From positions 3,078,514 to 3,142,513 of the forward strand of contig NZ_CP098502.1 of NCBI RefSeq assembly GCF_024220175.1: a DNA stretch of 64,000 bases, in the 5' to 3' direction. The position numbers and the translations under genes are program-made. Under the pieces are notes generated by a model. The model saw nothing but the letters and a program-made list of their open reading frames with translations, made no database searches and was not told the origin of the DNA. This document shows, piece by piece, positions 40,844 through 48,893 of this stretch. The stretch comes from Paraconexibacter antarcticus. GTDB lineage: Bacteria > Actinomycetota > Thermoleophilia > Solirubrobacterales > Solirubrobacteraceae. Numbering within the stretch: position 1 is the first letter of the stretch; the number at the start of each line of letters is the position of its first letter.

Positions 40844-41776
40844 ATGGCCGTGAGCGTGATCGTCCCCGCCCGTGACGCGGCCCTGACCCTGCCCGCGACC
40901 CTCGCCGCGCTCGCGGCGCAGCGCTGCGACGAGCCCTTCGAGGTCATCGTCGTGGACAACGGCTCGACGGACGGGACGGGCCGGATCGCCGCGGCGGCGG
41001 AGGGCGTACGCGTCGTCCCCGGCCCCGGCCGCGGCCCCGGGCCCGCGCGGATGGCCGGTGTCGCCGCCGCCCGGCACGACGTCCTCGCCTTCACGGACGC
41101 CGACTGCGCGCCCGAGCCGGGGTGGCTCGCCGCGGGCGCGGCGGCCATCCGCGGCGGCGCCGTCCTCGCGCAGGGCTGGACCGGCCCGCCGGAGGGCGTC
41201 GCGCCCGGCCCGTGGGACCGCACCCTCCGGGTCGGCGCCGCGCTCGGCCTCTTCGAGACCGCGAACCTCTTCGTCGCCCGCGGCCCGTTCGAGGCGGCCG
41301 GCGGCTTCGGCGACGGGCTCGAGGCGCCCGGGCACGCCCCGTTCGGCGAGGACGTGCTGCTCGGCTGGGCGCTGCGCCGGCAGGGCCTGGCCACCGCGTT
41401 CGTCCCGGAGGCGCGCGTGCGCCACTGGGTCTTCCCGCGCGACCACCGCGGCTACCTCGCCGAGCTCGAGCGCCGCGCGCTCTTCGCGCACCTCGTGCGG
41501 GCGGTGCCGGAGCTGCGCGACACGCTCCTGTGGGGGCGGGTCTTCCTCCACCGGCGGGACGCCGCGGTGTGCGCCGCCGCGGCCGGGGTCCTCGCAGGGC
41601 TCGTGACCGGGACGCGGGCGCCGGTGCTCCTCGGCGCGCTCCCGTGGGCGGCGCAGGCCCGGGCCGACTGGACGCGCGAGGGCCGCGAGACCGCGGCGCT
41701 GCGCGCCGTCGCCGACGCGTGGGCGGTCGCCCACACGGTGCGCGGCAGCATCCAGGCGCGCACCCTCGTCCTCTGA
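40844..41776 (+). CDS. Glycosyltransferase family 2
   Basis: The 310-residue GT-A protein opens with VSVIVPARDAALTLPATLAA. It has VVDNGSTDGT, the DAD metal motif (85-87) and a GEDVLLGWALRRQG catalytic segment. Unlike the cluster enzymes it stands alone between unrelated genes. It resembles transferases of mycofactocin or membrane glycolipid pathways only in general family features, so the acceptor is left open. Repeat element A follows its stop codon. Confidence 0.88.
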   Translation: MAVSVIVPARDAALTLPATLAALAAQRCDEPFEVIVVDNGSTDGTGRIAAAAEGVRVVPGPGRGPGPARMAGVAAARHDVLAFTDADCAPEPGWLAAGAAAIRGGAVLAQGWTGPPEGVAPGPWDRTLRVGAALGLFETANLFVARGPFEAAGGFGDGLEAPGHAPFGEDVLLGWALRRQGLATAFVPEARVRHWVFPRDHRGYLAELERRALFAHLVRAVPELRDTLLWGRVFLHRRDAAVCAAAAGVLAGLVTGTRAPVLLGALPWAAQARADWTREGRETAALRAVADAWAVAHTVRGSIQARTLVL

Positions 41777-41792
41777 GCCGCGCCCCCACCGG

Positions 41793-41843
41793 GGCGGCGT
41801 GCGGTCTCGTGGGGGATATGCCCCTACCGGACCGCACGCTGCC
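41793..41843. repeat. Palindromic element, copy A (convergent gap)
   Basis: The core GCGTGCGGTC ... GACCGCACGC (41797-41839) is a perfect 10-bp stem with inner GTGGGG/CCCC pairs around ATATG. One mismatch extends the stem to 41793-41843. A homologous copy in reverse orientation lies at 50106-50150. Both sit between convergent genes, which suggests a bidirectional terminator spread as a repeat family. Confidence 0.75.
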
Positions 41844-41855
41844 GCGAAACGCCGG

Positions 41856-42176
41856 CTAGTGGTGCGCCGGCTCCGTCATCTCGGCCATCGCGCGGCTGAC
41901 CATCACCTCGCCGCCCATCACGCCCATCCGCTCGATCCCGAAGTCGGCGAGCTCGTCGGCGACCCAGTCCGCGGCCAGCGCGTTCGAGGCCTCGGCCTGC
42001 TCGCGCTGCTGGAAGACGCTCAGCGCGCAGACCTTGCCGCCGCCGAGGTCGATGCACTGGTAGGCGACGAACCCGTCCTCGCGGGTGAGCGCCTCCGCGA
42101 GGTCCCGGTCCACGCGGTGCATGACCGCGTCCACGGAGCTCGCATCGGTCCGATAGGTCCTGAGGCTGGCGTACAT
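41856..42176 (-). CDS. ABM-fold (dimeric alpha-beta barrel) protein
   Basis: The 106-residue protein begins MYASLRTYR and has REDGFVAYQCIDLGGGKVCALSVF followed by a helix and a hydrophobic VMGGEVMVSRA strand. This resembles antibiotic-biosynthesis-monooxygenase or stress-response dimeric barrels. Catalytic residues cannot be identified. A strong GGAGAGGA Shine-Dalgarno precedes the ATG, unlike the leaderless neighbours. The 118-nt gap to corA shows nothing notable. Confidence 0.7.
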   Translation of the reverse strand: MYASLRTYRTDASSVDAVMHRVDRDLAEALTREDGFVAYQCIDLGGGKVCALSVFQQREQAEASNALAADWVADELADFGIERMGVMGGEVMVSRAMAEMTEPAHH

Positions 42177-42294
42177 CTACGGTCCTCTCCTCGTGGGTGT
42201 TCCGGCGTCCCCGGTGAAGACGCTACGCCCGCCGCACGGCGGGCGCAACGGGCTTTTGCGCCGAGGACGCGGCGTGGCCCGGGACGCGCGGGCG

Positions 42295-43290
42295 CTACAG
42301 CCAGCCGCGGCGGCGGAAGGCGTAGATCATCCCGCCGAGCAGGACGACCATCGAGCCGATGACGACCCAGAAGCCGACGATCGACTGCTCGCCCGGCACG
42401 CGGGTGTTCATGCCGAAGATGCTCGCGACGAGGGTCAGCGGGAGGAGCACGACGCTCACCGCGGTGAGCACGCGCAGGATGTCGTTGAGCTGGTGGGAGA
42501 GGACCGACTCGTTGGTGGACTCGAGGCCCTCCGAGACCTCCTTGAAGTTCTCGAGCATGTCCCAGATCCGCTCGGACGCATCGTTGATGTCGTCGAAGTA
42601 GATGTCGAGGTCCTCGGGGATGTAGCGCTTCGTGCGCTCGAGGTCACCGAGGGCGGCGCGCTGCGGCCGCACGATCTTGCGGAAGTTGATGATCTCCTGC
42701 TTCGTGTTGGAGATGTCCTTCACGACCTCCTTGGAGCGGCCCTCGAAGATGTCCTCCTCGAGGTGCTCGAGCTTGTTGCCGATCTTCCGCAGCATCGGGA
42801 ACGAGGCGTCGACGCAGTCGTCGACGATCTTGTAGAGGAGGTAGCCGGCGCCCTTGGAGAAGAGCTGCTCGCGGAAGTCCTCGCGCGAGCGGGCGCGCTC
42901 GAAGAGGTACTCGACCGGGGCGAGCGGCTCGTTCGGCAGCGTGATGACGTAGTCGGGGCCGACGAAGATGTCGAGCTCCGCGGCGTTCAGCCGGCCGACG
43001 TTCTTGTCGAAGGCGGCGAAGTGCAGCACGACGAAGAGGTACTCGGGGTACTCGTCGACCTTCGGGCGCTGGTTGCGCGAGAAGACGTCCTCGTAGTCGA
43101 GGGGGTGGAAGTCGAAGTGCTCCTCGAGCCAGCCGCGGTCGCTCTGGCGGGGCCGTTCGATGTTGATCCAGCGGAGCCCGTCGAACTCGACGATCTCGAC
43201 GCTGGGGGTGTCGTCCTCGGGTGGACGGGTCGCGACGGCGCTACGGCCGCGCGTCGTCCTCCGCAAGCGGGGCTTGGGAAGGCTCGGCAC
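42295..43290 (-). CDS. corA: CorA-family Mg2+/divalent cation channel
   Basis: The 331-residue protein has the large cytoplasmic funnel domain with long helices and two C-terminal membrane helices. Between them is the selectivity motif FGMN in SIFGMNTRVPGE. The C-terminus is basic (RRRGWL). It should carry Mg2+ (or Co2+/Ni2+) into the cell. The start is GTG 43290. A 26-codon upstream reading frame beginning at ATG 43321 runs into it in another frame. A candidate TAGAAT -10 lies further upstream. Confidence 0.93.
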   Translation of the reverse strand: MPSLPKPRLRRTTRGRSAVATRPPEDDTPSVEIVEFDGLRWINIERPRQSDRGWLEEHFDFHPLDYEDVFSRNQRPKVDEYPEYLFVVLHFAAFDKNVGRLNAAELDIFVGPDYVITLPNEPLAPVEYLFERARSREDFREQLFSKGAGYLLYKIVDDCVDASFPMLRKIGNKLEHLEEDIFEGRSKEVVKDISNTKQEIINFRKIVRPQRAALGDLERTKRYIPEDLDIYFDDINDASERIWDMLENFKEVSEGLESTNESVLSHQLNDILRVLTAVSVVLLPLTLVASIFGMNTRVPGEQSIVGFWVVIGSMVVLLGGMIYAFRRRGWL

Positions 43291-43358
43291 GGGGACTTCG
43301 GGGCTCGTCGGTCAGGGGCATGATGTGACGGGTCGCTGGGCGTCGCGCGTCGGGCGGG

Positions 43359-43364
43359 ATTCTA
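43359..43364 (-). promoter_or_regulatory. -10 element TAGAAT upstream of corA
   Basis: It is a five-of-six match to TATAAT on the minus strand, giving a leader of about 60 nt for corA. That leader includes the 26-codon upstream frame. Confidence 0.35.
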
Positions 43365-43455
43365 CCGGCTCGGGCGCCGCGCGCCGCATCCCGGCGTGCG
43401 TGAACGCCGCGTGAACGACCCGTCAAGGCCCGCGCCGGGTGGTCGATCGAGTGTG

Positions 43456-43461
43456 TACACT
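43456..43461 (+). promoter_or_regulatory. Candidate -10 TACACT for the SAM riboswitch operon
   Basis: It is a TAnnnT hexamer inside a GTGTACAC palindrome, placing the start near 43468, about 11 nt before the aptamer. TACATA at 43467-43472 is an alternative. No convincing -35 was found. Confidence 0.3.
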
Positions 43462-43478
43462 GGCCGTACATAGCTGGA

Positions 43479-43591
43479 CACATCCAGAGGGGTGGAGGGA
43501 CTGGCCCGATGAAACCCCGGCAACCAACCGCAGGCGAAGCGTCACGAGTGACGCGGAGCAGCGGGAAAGGTGCCAATTCCTGACAGATGTG
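43479..43591 (+). promoter_or_regulatory. SAM-I (S-box) riboswitch aptamer
   Basis: The P1 stem CACATC/GATGTG closes the element (43479-43484, 43586-43591). Inside are the hallmark CAGAGGGGTGGAGGGACTGG, CCCGATGAAACCCCGGCAACC, a variable P4 hairpin (GCGTCACGAGTGACGC) and GGTGCCAATTCC followed by TGACAG. These match the S-box consensus block by block. It senses S-adenosylmethionine and normally turns off methionine and cysteine genes. Here it precedes a threonine-synthase-family gene and a CysO-like gene. Confidence 0.95.
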
Positions 43592-43630
43592 GCCGGAGTT
43601 CAACGCCTTGCCGCACCGAACCTCCGCCAC
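43589..43630 (+). promoter_or_regulatory. Antiterminator of the SAM riboswitch
   Basis: Bases 43589-43601 (GTGGCCGGAGTTC) include the 3' side of P1 and can pair with 43618-43630 (GAACCTCCGCCAC), apart from two small bulges. That pairing would use up the 5' arm of the terminator. SAM binding stabilises P1 and frees the terminator, so the switch is predicted to be OFF with SAM. Confidence 0.7.
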
Positions 43631-43651
43631 GAATCATCCGCGGAGGTTTTT
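43619..43651 (+). terminator. Riboswitch terminator whose 3' arm holds the Shine-Dalgarno
   Basis: AACCTCCGC (43619-43627) pairs perfectly with GCGGAGGTT (43640-43648), followed by a T-run to 43651. The 3' arm contains GGAGG (43642-43646), 6 nt before the ATG at 43653. The same hairpin could therefore stop transcription and hide the ribosome binding site. Confidence 0.85.
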
Positions 43652-43652
43652 C

Positions 43653-44918
43653 ATGCCGGCCACAGCCCTGAAGTGTCGAGAGTGCAAAGCGGAGTATCCG
43701 CTCGAGGCGCATTTCGTCTGCAGCAACTGCTTCGGTCCCCTCGAGGTCGCCTACGACTTCTCGGCCCTCGGTGCCGACCCCGCCCAGACCCGGCGCCGCA
43801 TCCAGGCCGGGCCGCAGAACATCTGGCGCTACTCGGACTTCCTCCCGCTCCAGGGCGGCTCGCCCGGCGCGTCGACCCGCGGGGCCTCGCGCTCCGGTCT
43901 CCCGGCCGGCTGCACCCCGCTCATCCGCGCGGACCGGCTCGCCGCCGAGCTCGGCCTCAAGGAGGTCTGGGTGAAGAACGACGCCGCGAACCCGACCCAC
44001 TCCTTCAAGGACCGGGTCGTCTCCGTCGCGACGCACCGCGCCCGCGAGCTCGGCTTCGACACGCTCGCCTGCGCGTCGACCGGCAACCTCGCCAACGCGG
44101 TCGCCGCCCAGGCCTCGGCCTTCGGGATGCGCTCCTACGTCTTCATCCCGTCCGACCTCGAGGAGCAGAAGATCCTCGCGACCGGCGTCTACGGGACGAA
44201 CGTCGTCGCCGTGAAGGGCAACTACGACGACGTCAACCGCCTCTGCACCGAGCTCTCCGGGGAGCGCGCGGGCTGGGCGTTCGTGAACGTCAACATGCGC
44301 CCGTACTACGCCGAGGGCTCCAAGACCCTCGCGTACGAGATCTCCGAGCAGCTCGGGTTCACGACGCCGGACCGCATCGTCTCGCCGATCGCGTCGGGCT
44401 CGCTCTTCACGAAGATCGCCAAGGGCTTCGAGGAGTGGCTCGAGCTCGGGATCGCGACCGGCTCGCTGCCGAAGATGAACGGCGCCCAGGCCGCCGGCTG
44501 CTCACCCGTCGCGACCGCCTACGCGAACGGCCACGACGTCTGCCGCCCGGTGAAGCCCGACACGATCGCCAAGTCGCTCGCCATCGGCAACCCGGCCGAC
44601 GGCCCGTACGCGCTCGAGCTCGCGCGGCGCTCCGGCGGCGGGATCGACATGGTCACCGACGACGAGATCCGCGAGGGCATCGGCCTGCTCGCCAGCACGA
44701 CCGGCGTCTTCACCGAGACCGCCGGCGGCGTCACCACCGCGGTCCTCAAGAAGCTCGCCGAGCGCGGCGAGATCGATCCCGAGGAGCGGGTCGTCATCGT
44801 CATCACCGGCGAGGGCCTGAAGACCCTCGACGCGGTCCGCGACACCTTCACCACCCACACGATCGAGCCGTCGTTCGACGCGTTCGAGGCCGAGTTCGCG
44901 GTCGCCGGCTCCCACTGA
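43653..44918 (+). CDS. thrC: Threonine-synthase-family PLP enzyme under SAM control
   Basis: The 421-residue PLP fold-type II enzyme has an N-terminal zinc-ribbon-like segment (Cys8, Cys11, Cys23, Cys26), the Schiff-base lysine in NPTHSFKD (Lys119), the phosphate loop STGNLANAV and AAGCSPVATAY. By family it would convert O-phosphohomoserine to threonine. Two context features argue for a different or additional reaction: a SAM-I riboswitch upstream and a CysO-like sulfur carrier 36 nt downstream. O-phosphohomoserine plus thiocarboxylate sulfur giving homocysteine would fit both (inference). The start is fixed by GGAGG at 6 nt. Confidence 0.88.
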   Translation: MPATALKCRECKAEYPLEAHFVCSNCFGPLEVAYDFSALGADPAQTRRRIQAGPQNIWRYSDFLPLQGGSPGASTRGASRSGLPAGCTPLIRADRLAAELGLKEVWVKNDAANPTHSFKDRVVSVATHRARELGFDTLACASTGNLANAVAAQASAFGMRSYVFIPSDLEEQKILATGVYGTNVVAVKGNYDDVNRLCTELSGERAGWAFVNVNMRPYYAEGSKTLAYEISEQLGFTTPDRIVSPIASGSLFTKIAKGFEEWLELGIATGSLPKMNGAQAAGCSPVATAYANGHDVCRPVKPDTIAKSLAIGNPADGPYALELARRSGGGIDMVTDDEIREGIGLLASTTGVFTETAGGVTTAVLKKLAERGEIDPEERVVIVITGEGLKTLDAVRDTFTTHTIEPSFDAFEAEFAVAGSH

Positions 44919-44954
44919 GCCCGGCCGCTCCAACCAGAGATCCGCAGGAGAACC

Positions 44955-45230
44955 ATGAGCGTCAAGGTCAAGATCCCCACCCAGCTGCGCGCCAACGCCG
45001 GCGGCGAGGGCGAGATCACCGTCGAGGGGTCCAACGTCAGCGAGGTCCTCGACGCGCTGTTCGCCGTCCACGGTGAGCTGAAGGAGCGCATCTGCGACGA
45101 GGACGGCGGCCTGCGCCGGTTCGTCAACGTCTACGTCGGCGGCGAGGACATCCGCTTCGAGCAGGGTCTCGAGACCCCGGTGCCCGCGGGCGGCGAGGTG
45201 CAGATCCTCCCGGCGGTTGCGGGCGGCTGA
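44955..45230 (+). CDS. CysO/MoaD/ThiS-family sulfur-carrier protein
   Basis: This 91-residue beta-grasp protein closely follows mycobacterial CysO as I recall it: a VKIPTQLRANAGG start, RRFVNVYVGGEDIRF in the centre and the C-terminus ILPAVAGG. The terminal Gly-Gly is the site of adenylation and thiocarboxylation in this family. CysO delivers sulfide to CysM for cysteine. Here the adjacent PLP enzyme is of threonine-synthase type, and no cysM or mec gene is beside it. An AGGAG ribosome site lies 4 nt before the ATG. It shares the riboswitch-controlled transcript. Confidence 0.9.
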   Translation: MSVKVKIPTQLRANAGGEGEITVEGSNVSEVLDALFAVHGELKERICDEDGGLRRFVNVYVGGEDIRFEQGLETPVPAGGEVQILPAVAGG

Positions 45231-45244
45231 GCCCGTCCCGCGGG

Positions 45245-45250
45245 TAGCCT
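45245..45250 (+). promoter_or_regulatory. -10 element TAGCCT
   Basis: It lies 7 nt before GTG 45258 and suggests that the acyltransferase gene has its own leaderless promoter, separate from the riboswitch operon. Confidence 0.45.
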
Positions 45251-45257
45251 CCCGCGG

Positions 45258-45968
45258 GTGACCGCCGTCCTGGAGCTCCTCCGCGCCCTGCGCTTCCGCG
45301 TCTGGGCGCTCGGGGTCCGGCTGCGGCTGCGCCGCCTCGGCGGCGCGCTCGTCCTCGACGTCGCCGCGCCGCCGCGCCTGCGCGGCCTGCCGCACGTCGA
45401 CATCGACGGCTTCCCGGGGACGCTGACGCTCCGGATCGGCCGCGACGTGCAGATCGGGCGCGACCTCGTCCTCGACCTCGCGGCGGGCGTCGACGGCGAG
45501 ATCGTCCTCGGCGACGGGGTGACGCTGCAGGACGGCGTCCGGCTGCAGCCGTGGGGCGGACGCATCGAGGTGCAGGCCGGCGCGCAGGTCCGCGACCGCT
45601 GCGAGCTGAAGTCGACGGGGGACCTGCGGCTCGGCGCGCGCTGCGTCCTCTCGCGGACCGCGACGCTCCACTGTCACGAGCGCATCCACATCGGCGCGCG
45701 CTGCGCGATCGCCGAGCGCACGACGATCATCGACTCCGACCACGGCTTCGACGGGTCGGACACCTTCGTCCTCGAGCAGCCGGTCCGCAGCGCACCGATC
45801 ACGGTCGGCGAGAACGTCTTCGTCGGGACGAACGTCGTCATCCTGCGCGGCACGACCGTCGGCGACCGCGCGGTCGTCGCGGCGGGGGCGGTCCTCAACG
45901 GCGGCGACTTCCCGGCCGCCCACATCGTCGCCGGCGTCCCGGCGCGTACGTTGCGCCCGCTCGGGTAG
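45258..45968 (+). CDS. Left-handed beta-helix (hexapeptide) acyltransferase
   Basis: The 236-residue protein has hexapeptide repeats from about residue 60 to the end (IGRDVQIGRDLVLD, ITVGENVFVGTNVVILRGTT). It ends with VVAAGAVLNGGDFPAAHIVAGVPAR, typical of sugar or antibiotic O-acetyltransferases of the LbH class. A DSDHGF motif carries the likely catalytic His. It might acetylate a surface sugar. It lies 27 nt after the sulfur-carrier gene but seems separately promoted. Confidence 0.88.
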   Translation: MTAVLELLRALRFRVWALGVRLRLRRLGGALVLDVAAPPRLRGLPHVDIDGFPGTLTLRIGRDVQIGRDLVLDLAAGVDGEIVLGDGVTLQDGVRLQPWGGRIEVQAGAQVRDRCELKSTGDLRLGARCVLSRTATLHCHERIHIGARCAIAERTTIIDSDHGFDGSDTFVLEQPVRSAPITVGENVFVGTNVVILRGTTVGDRAVVAAGAVLNGGDFPAAHIVAGVPARTLRPLG

Positions 45969-45977
45969 GAGCACGGG

Positions 45978-48299
45978 GTGCCGCGGCGCCGCGACCTGCA
46001 GGAGTACGACGCCAAGCGCGACTTCGGCCGGACCCCCGAGCCCTCCGGCGGCGAGGCCGCGGACGGCGGTGCGGCCGCGCTGCGGTTCGTCGTGCAGGAG
46101 CACAGCGCGACCCGGCTGCACTGGGACCTGCGGCTCGAGCGCGACGGGGTGCTCGTGTCCTTCGCGCTCCCGGGCGGCCTGCCCGTCGAGCCGGGCGAGA
46201 ACCACCTCGCGGTCCGCACCGAGGACCACCCGCTGAGGTACCTCGACTTCCACGGCGAGATCCCGAAGGGCAACTACGGCGCCGGGACGATGACGATCTT
46301 CGACACCGGGACCTACGACGTCCTGAAGTGGGAGGAGGGCAGGAAGATCGAGGTCCACCTCCACGGCACGCGGGAGGACGCCCGCTTCGCCCTCTTCCCG
46401 ATCGCGAAGAAGCCCTCAGGTCCCGAGTGGATGATCCACCGGATGGACCCGCCGGCCGACCCGGGCGCCGAGGCGATGCCCGCGACGATCGCGCCGATGC
46501 TCGCGCAGCTCGCGAAGGCCCTCCCGCCCAAGCGCGAGCAGGACCGCTGGGCCTTCGAGGTGAAGTGGGACGGCGTGCGCGCCGTCTGCCATTCGGTCCC
46601 CGGACGCCTGGGCCTGCGCTCCCGGGCGGGCAACGACATCACCGCGCAGTATTCGGAGCTCGCGCGGCTGAACCGGGCCCTCGGCCACCACCGGGTCATC
46701 CTCGACGGCGAGATCGTCGTGCTCGGGCCCGACGGGCGTCCGTCCTTCGGCGCGCTGCAGCAGCGGATGCACGTGACGAAGGACGCCGCCCGCCGCCGGC
46801 ACGCGAAGGAGTCACCGGTCACCTACATGATCTTCGACCTGCTCTGGCAGGACGGGCACCCGCTGACGGGCCGGCCGTACCTCGAGCGGCGCGAGGCGCT
46901 TGCCGCCCTCGGCCTCGCCGACGAGCGCTGGAAGGTCCCCGAGCACGTCGTCGGCCACGGCGACGCGCTGCTCGCCGCCGCGAAGGAGCAGCGCCTGGAG
47001 GGCATCATCGCCAAGCGGCTGGACTCGACCTACGAGGCGGGCCGCCGCACCGGGTCCTGGCGCAAGCACAAGCTGCTGCAGCGCGAGACCTTCGTCATCG
47101 GCGGCTGGGTACCGGGGGAGGGGCGGCGGCGCGAGCGGATCGGGGCCCTGCTCATCGGCGTCCGTGACGCAGGCGGCGGGCTGCGGTCGGCCGGACGCGT
47201 GGGCACGGGCTTCGGCGAGGTCGAACTCGAACGGCTCGCCGGGCTGCTCGGGCCGCTCGAGCAGGAGGACTCGCCGTTCGTCGACGCCGAGCGCGGCCGG
47301 TCCGCCTCGGCGAAGATCCCGCGGACGGCCGTCTTCGTCCGTCCGGAGCTGAGCTGCGAGGTCGAGTTCCTCGAGCGGACGGCGACGGGGCAGGTGCGCG
47401 CCCCGTCCTACAAGGGCCTCGCGGAGGCCGCCGCGGGCGGCGCGGTCGACGGCCCGGCGCCCGCCGATGTGCGGCTCTCGAACCCGGCGAAGGTCCTCTA
47501 TCCCGCGACGGGCTTCACGAAGCGCGATCTCGTCGACTACTACGTGCAGATCGCCGACGTCCTGCTGCCGCACCTGCGCGACCGGCGGCTGACGCTCAAG
47601 CGCTACCCGGACGGGGTGGAGGGGGACTTCTTCTACGAGAAGAACGCCCCGTCGCACCGGCCGCAGTGGGTCACGACCGCGGGCGGCTATGTCGTCGCCG
47701 ACTCGCCGGCGGCGCTCGCGTGGCTCGGCAACCTCGCCGACCTCGAGCTCCACACGCCGATGGCGCGCGCGGACGACATGGCGCGCCCGGCGATCCTTGC
47801 CTTCGACCTCGATCCGGGCCCGGGGGCCGGGCTCGCCGAGTGCTGCACGGTGGCGCTGTGGCTGCGGGCGATGCTCGACGGCCTCGGCCTGCGCAGCTGG
47901 CCGAAGACCTCCGGCTCCAAGGGCATGCAGCTCTACGTGCCGCTGAACCACCCGGGCGCGACGTACGCGGGGACGAAGGGGCTCGCGCGTACGATCGCCC
48001 AGCTGCTCGCCAAGGAGGCGCCCGAGCTCGTCGTCGACACCCAGAAGAAGAGCGCGCGCGAGGGCCGCGTGCTCATCGACTGGTCCCAGAACGACGAGCA
48101 CAAGACGACCGTCTGCGTCTACTCGCCGCGGGCGACGCCGCGGCCGCAGGTCTCCACGCCGCTGCACTGGGCGGAGGTCGAGGCCGGGGACGCGGACGCG
48201 CTCGTCTTCAGCCCGGCCGAGGTGCTCGAGCGCGTGGAGCGCGAGGGCGACCTCTTCGCCGAGGTCGCGACGCTCGTGCAGGCGTTGCCGGCGTCGTAG
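45978..48299 (+). CDS. ligD: Multidomain DNA ligase LigD (PE-LIG-POL order)
   Basis: The 773-residue protein starts at GTG. It has an N-terminal 3'-phosphoesterase domain (QEHSATRLHWDLRLE, IPKGNYGAGTM), a central ATP-dependent ligase with nucleotidyl Lys196 in EVKWDGVR and EGIIAKRLDSTYEAGRR. The C-terminal polymerase/primase domain has DLDPGPG metal acids and WPKTSGSKGMQLYVPL. The order is that of Pseudomonas LigD. It repairs double-strand breaks together with Ku; no ku gene is visible in the window. Confidence 0.95.
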   Translation: MPRRRDLQEYDAKRDFGRTPEPSGGEAADGGAAALRFVVQEHSATRLHWDLRLERDGVLVSFALPGGLPVEPGENHLAVRTEDHPLRYLDFHGEIPKGNYGAGTMTIFDTGTYDVLKWEEGRKIEVHLHGTREDARFALFPIAKKPSGPEWMIHRMDPPADPGAEAMPATIAPMLAQLAKALPPKREQDRWAFEVKWDGVRAVCHSVPGRLGLRSRAGNDITAQYSELARLNRALGHHRVILDGEIVVLGPDGRPSFGALQQRMHVTKDAARRRHAKESPVTYMIFDLLWQDGHPLTGRPYLERREALAALGLADERWKVPEHVVGHGDALLAAAKEQRLEGIIAKRLDSTYEAGRRTGSWRKHKLLQRETFVIGGWVPGEGRRRERIGALLIGVRDAGGGLRSAGRVGTGFGEVELERLAGLLGPLEQEDSPFVDAERGRSASAKIPRTAVFVRPELSCEVEFLERTATGQVRAPSYKGLAEAAAGGAVDGPAPADVRLSNPAKVLYPATGFTKRDLVDYYVQIADVLLPHLRDRRLTLKRYPDGVEGDFFYEKNAPSHRPQWVTTAGGYVVADSPAALAWLGNLADLELHTPMARADDMARPAILAFDLDPGPGAGLAECCTVALWLRAMLDGLGLRSWPKTSGSKGMQLYVPLNHPGATYAGTKGLARTIAQLLAKEAPELVVDTQKKSAREGRVLIDWSQNDEHKTTVCVYSPRATPRPQVSTPLHWAEVEAGDADALVFSPAEVLERVEREGDLFAEVATLVQALPAS

Positions 48300-48300
48300 T

Positions 48301-48362
48301 CGCGAGGTGCGCTCGGGACCTGGACCGGCACGCCGACGTCTACGCGTGCCGTAGGCCTCGCG
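48301..48362. terminator. Nested hairpins in convergent gap
   Basis: An outer stem CGCGAGG/CCTCGCG (48301-48307, 48356-48362) encloses GGCACGC/GCGTGCC (48327-48333, 48344-48350). The structure fills the gap between ligD and the convergent small gene. Confidence 0.55.
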
Positions 48363-48365
48363 GGT

Positions 48366-48680
48366 TCACGGCCCGGCGCAGAGCACCTGGAGGATGCCGA
48401 GCGCCCGCTCGGGCTCGGTGCGCATGAGGGCGAACGCGGTGCTCGCGTGGGCGACGTCCTCGACCGAGACCTGCTCACGCTCGACGCAGAAGCGGGCGAT
48501 CCAGCGGACCGCGGCGCGCTCGTAGCGCTCCGGCTCGCGGTCGCGGAGCAGGACGCACACCTCGAGCGCGTCGTCGAGGCGGACCTGCGGCAGCTCGGCC
48601 GCCGCCGCGCGGATGATCGTGAGGTTCTGGGTCGCCAGGGCGCGGCGGAAACGCTGGTAGGAGGAGCCGGAGGGCGTCAC
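48366..48680 (-). CDS. Small helical protein of unknown function under an SOS box
   Basis: The 104-residue product, read from GTG 48680, starts VTPSGSSYQRFRRALA and is predicted all-helical, with ELPQVRLDDALEVCVLLRD and RYERAAVRWIARFCVE. I recognise no catalytic motif. An SOS-type palindrome CGAAC-N4-GTTCG abuts its start codon, and it is convergent with ligD, so a DNA-damage role is plausible (inference). The reading frame stays open upstream to 48809, but that part is low-complexity and is left out. Confidence 0.65.
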   Translation of the reverse strand: MTPSGSSYQRFRRALATQNLTIIRAAAAELPQVRLDDALEVCVLLRDREPERYERAAVRWIARFCVEREQVSVEDVAHASTAFALMRTEPERALGILQVLCAGP

Positions 48681-48693
48681 GAACGTATGTTCG
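48680..48693. promoter_or_regulatory. LexA-type SOS box
   Basis: The 14-mer CGAACGTATGTTCG matches the Gram-positive LexA consensus CGAACRNRYGTTCG at every position. It overlaps the GTG start of the small gene by one base. A second perfect palindrome, CGTATG-TTCG-CATACG (48684-48699), overlaps it. Confidence 0.8.
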
Positions 48694-48893
48694 CATACGC
48701 GGCGGCGGCTGACGACGGGCGTCGCGGCGTTTCCCGCACCGTGCGGCACCCTCGTCCGCGCACCGAGCGGCCACCCGTCCCCGCACCGCGCGGCCACCTC
48801 GACCCGCACGCCGTCAATGCAAGCGCGCGCCCAGCGCTCCGTAACCCTGCCCGCCGCGCGTCAGGGGGTTTCGCGCGGGGTAGCGCCCGGAGC

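Noticed and set aside
43241..43321. The 26-codon frame upstream of corA as a real gene
   Set aside because: It is very Pro/Arg-rich, has no ribosome site and overlaps the corA start in another frame; noted only as a possible leader.
48810..48893. A possible c-di-AMP (ydaO) riboswitch before the LysM/SLT gene
   Set aside because: A GC-rich hairpin is present, but the conserved ydaO blocks are not; the gap is also too short for the full aptamer.
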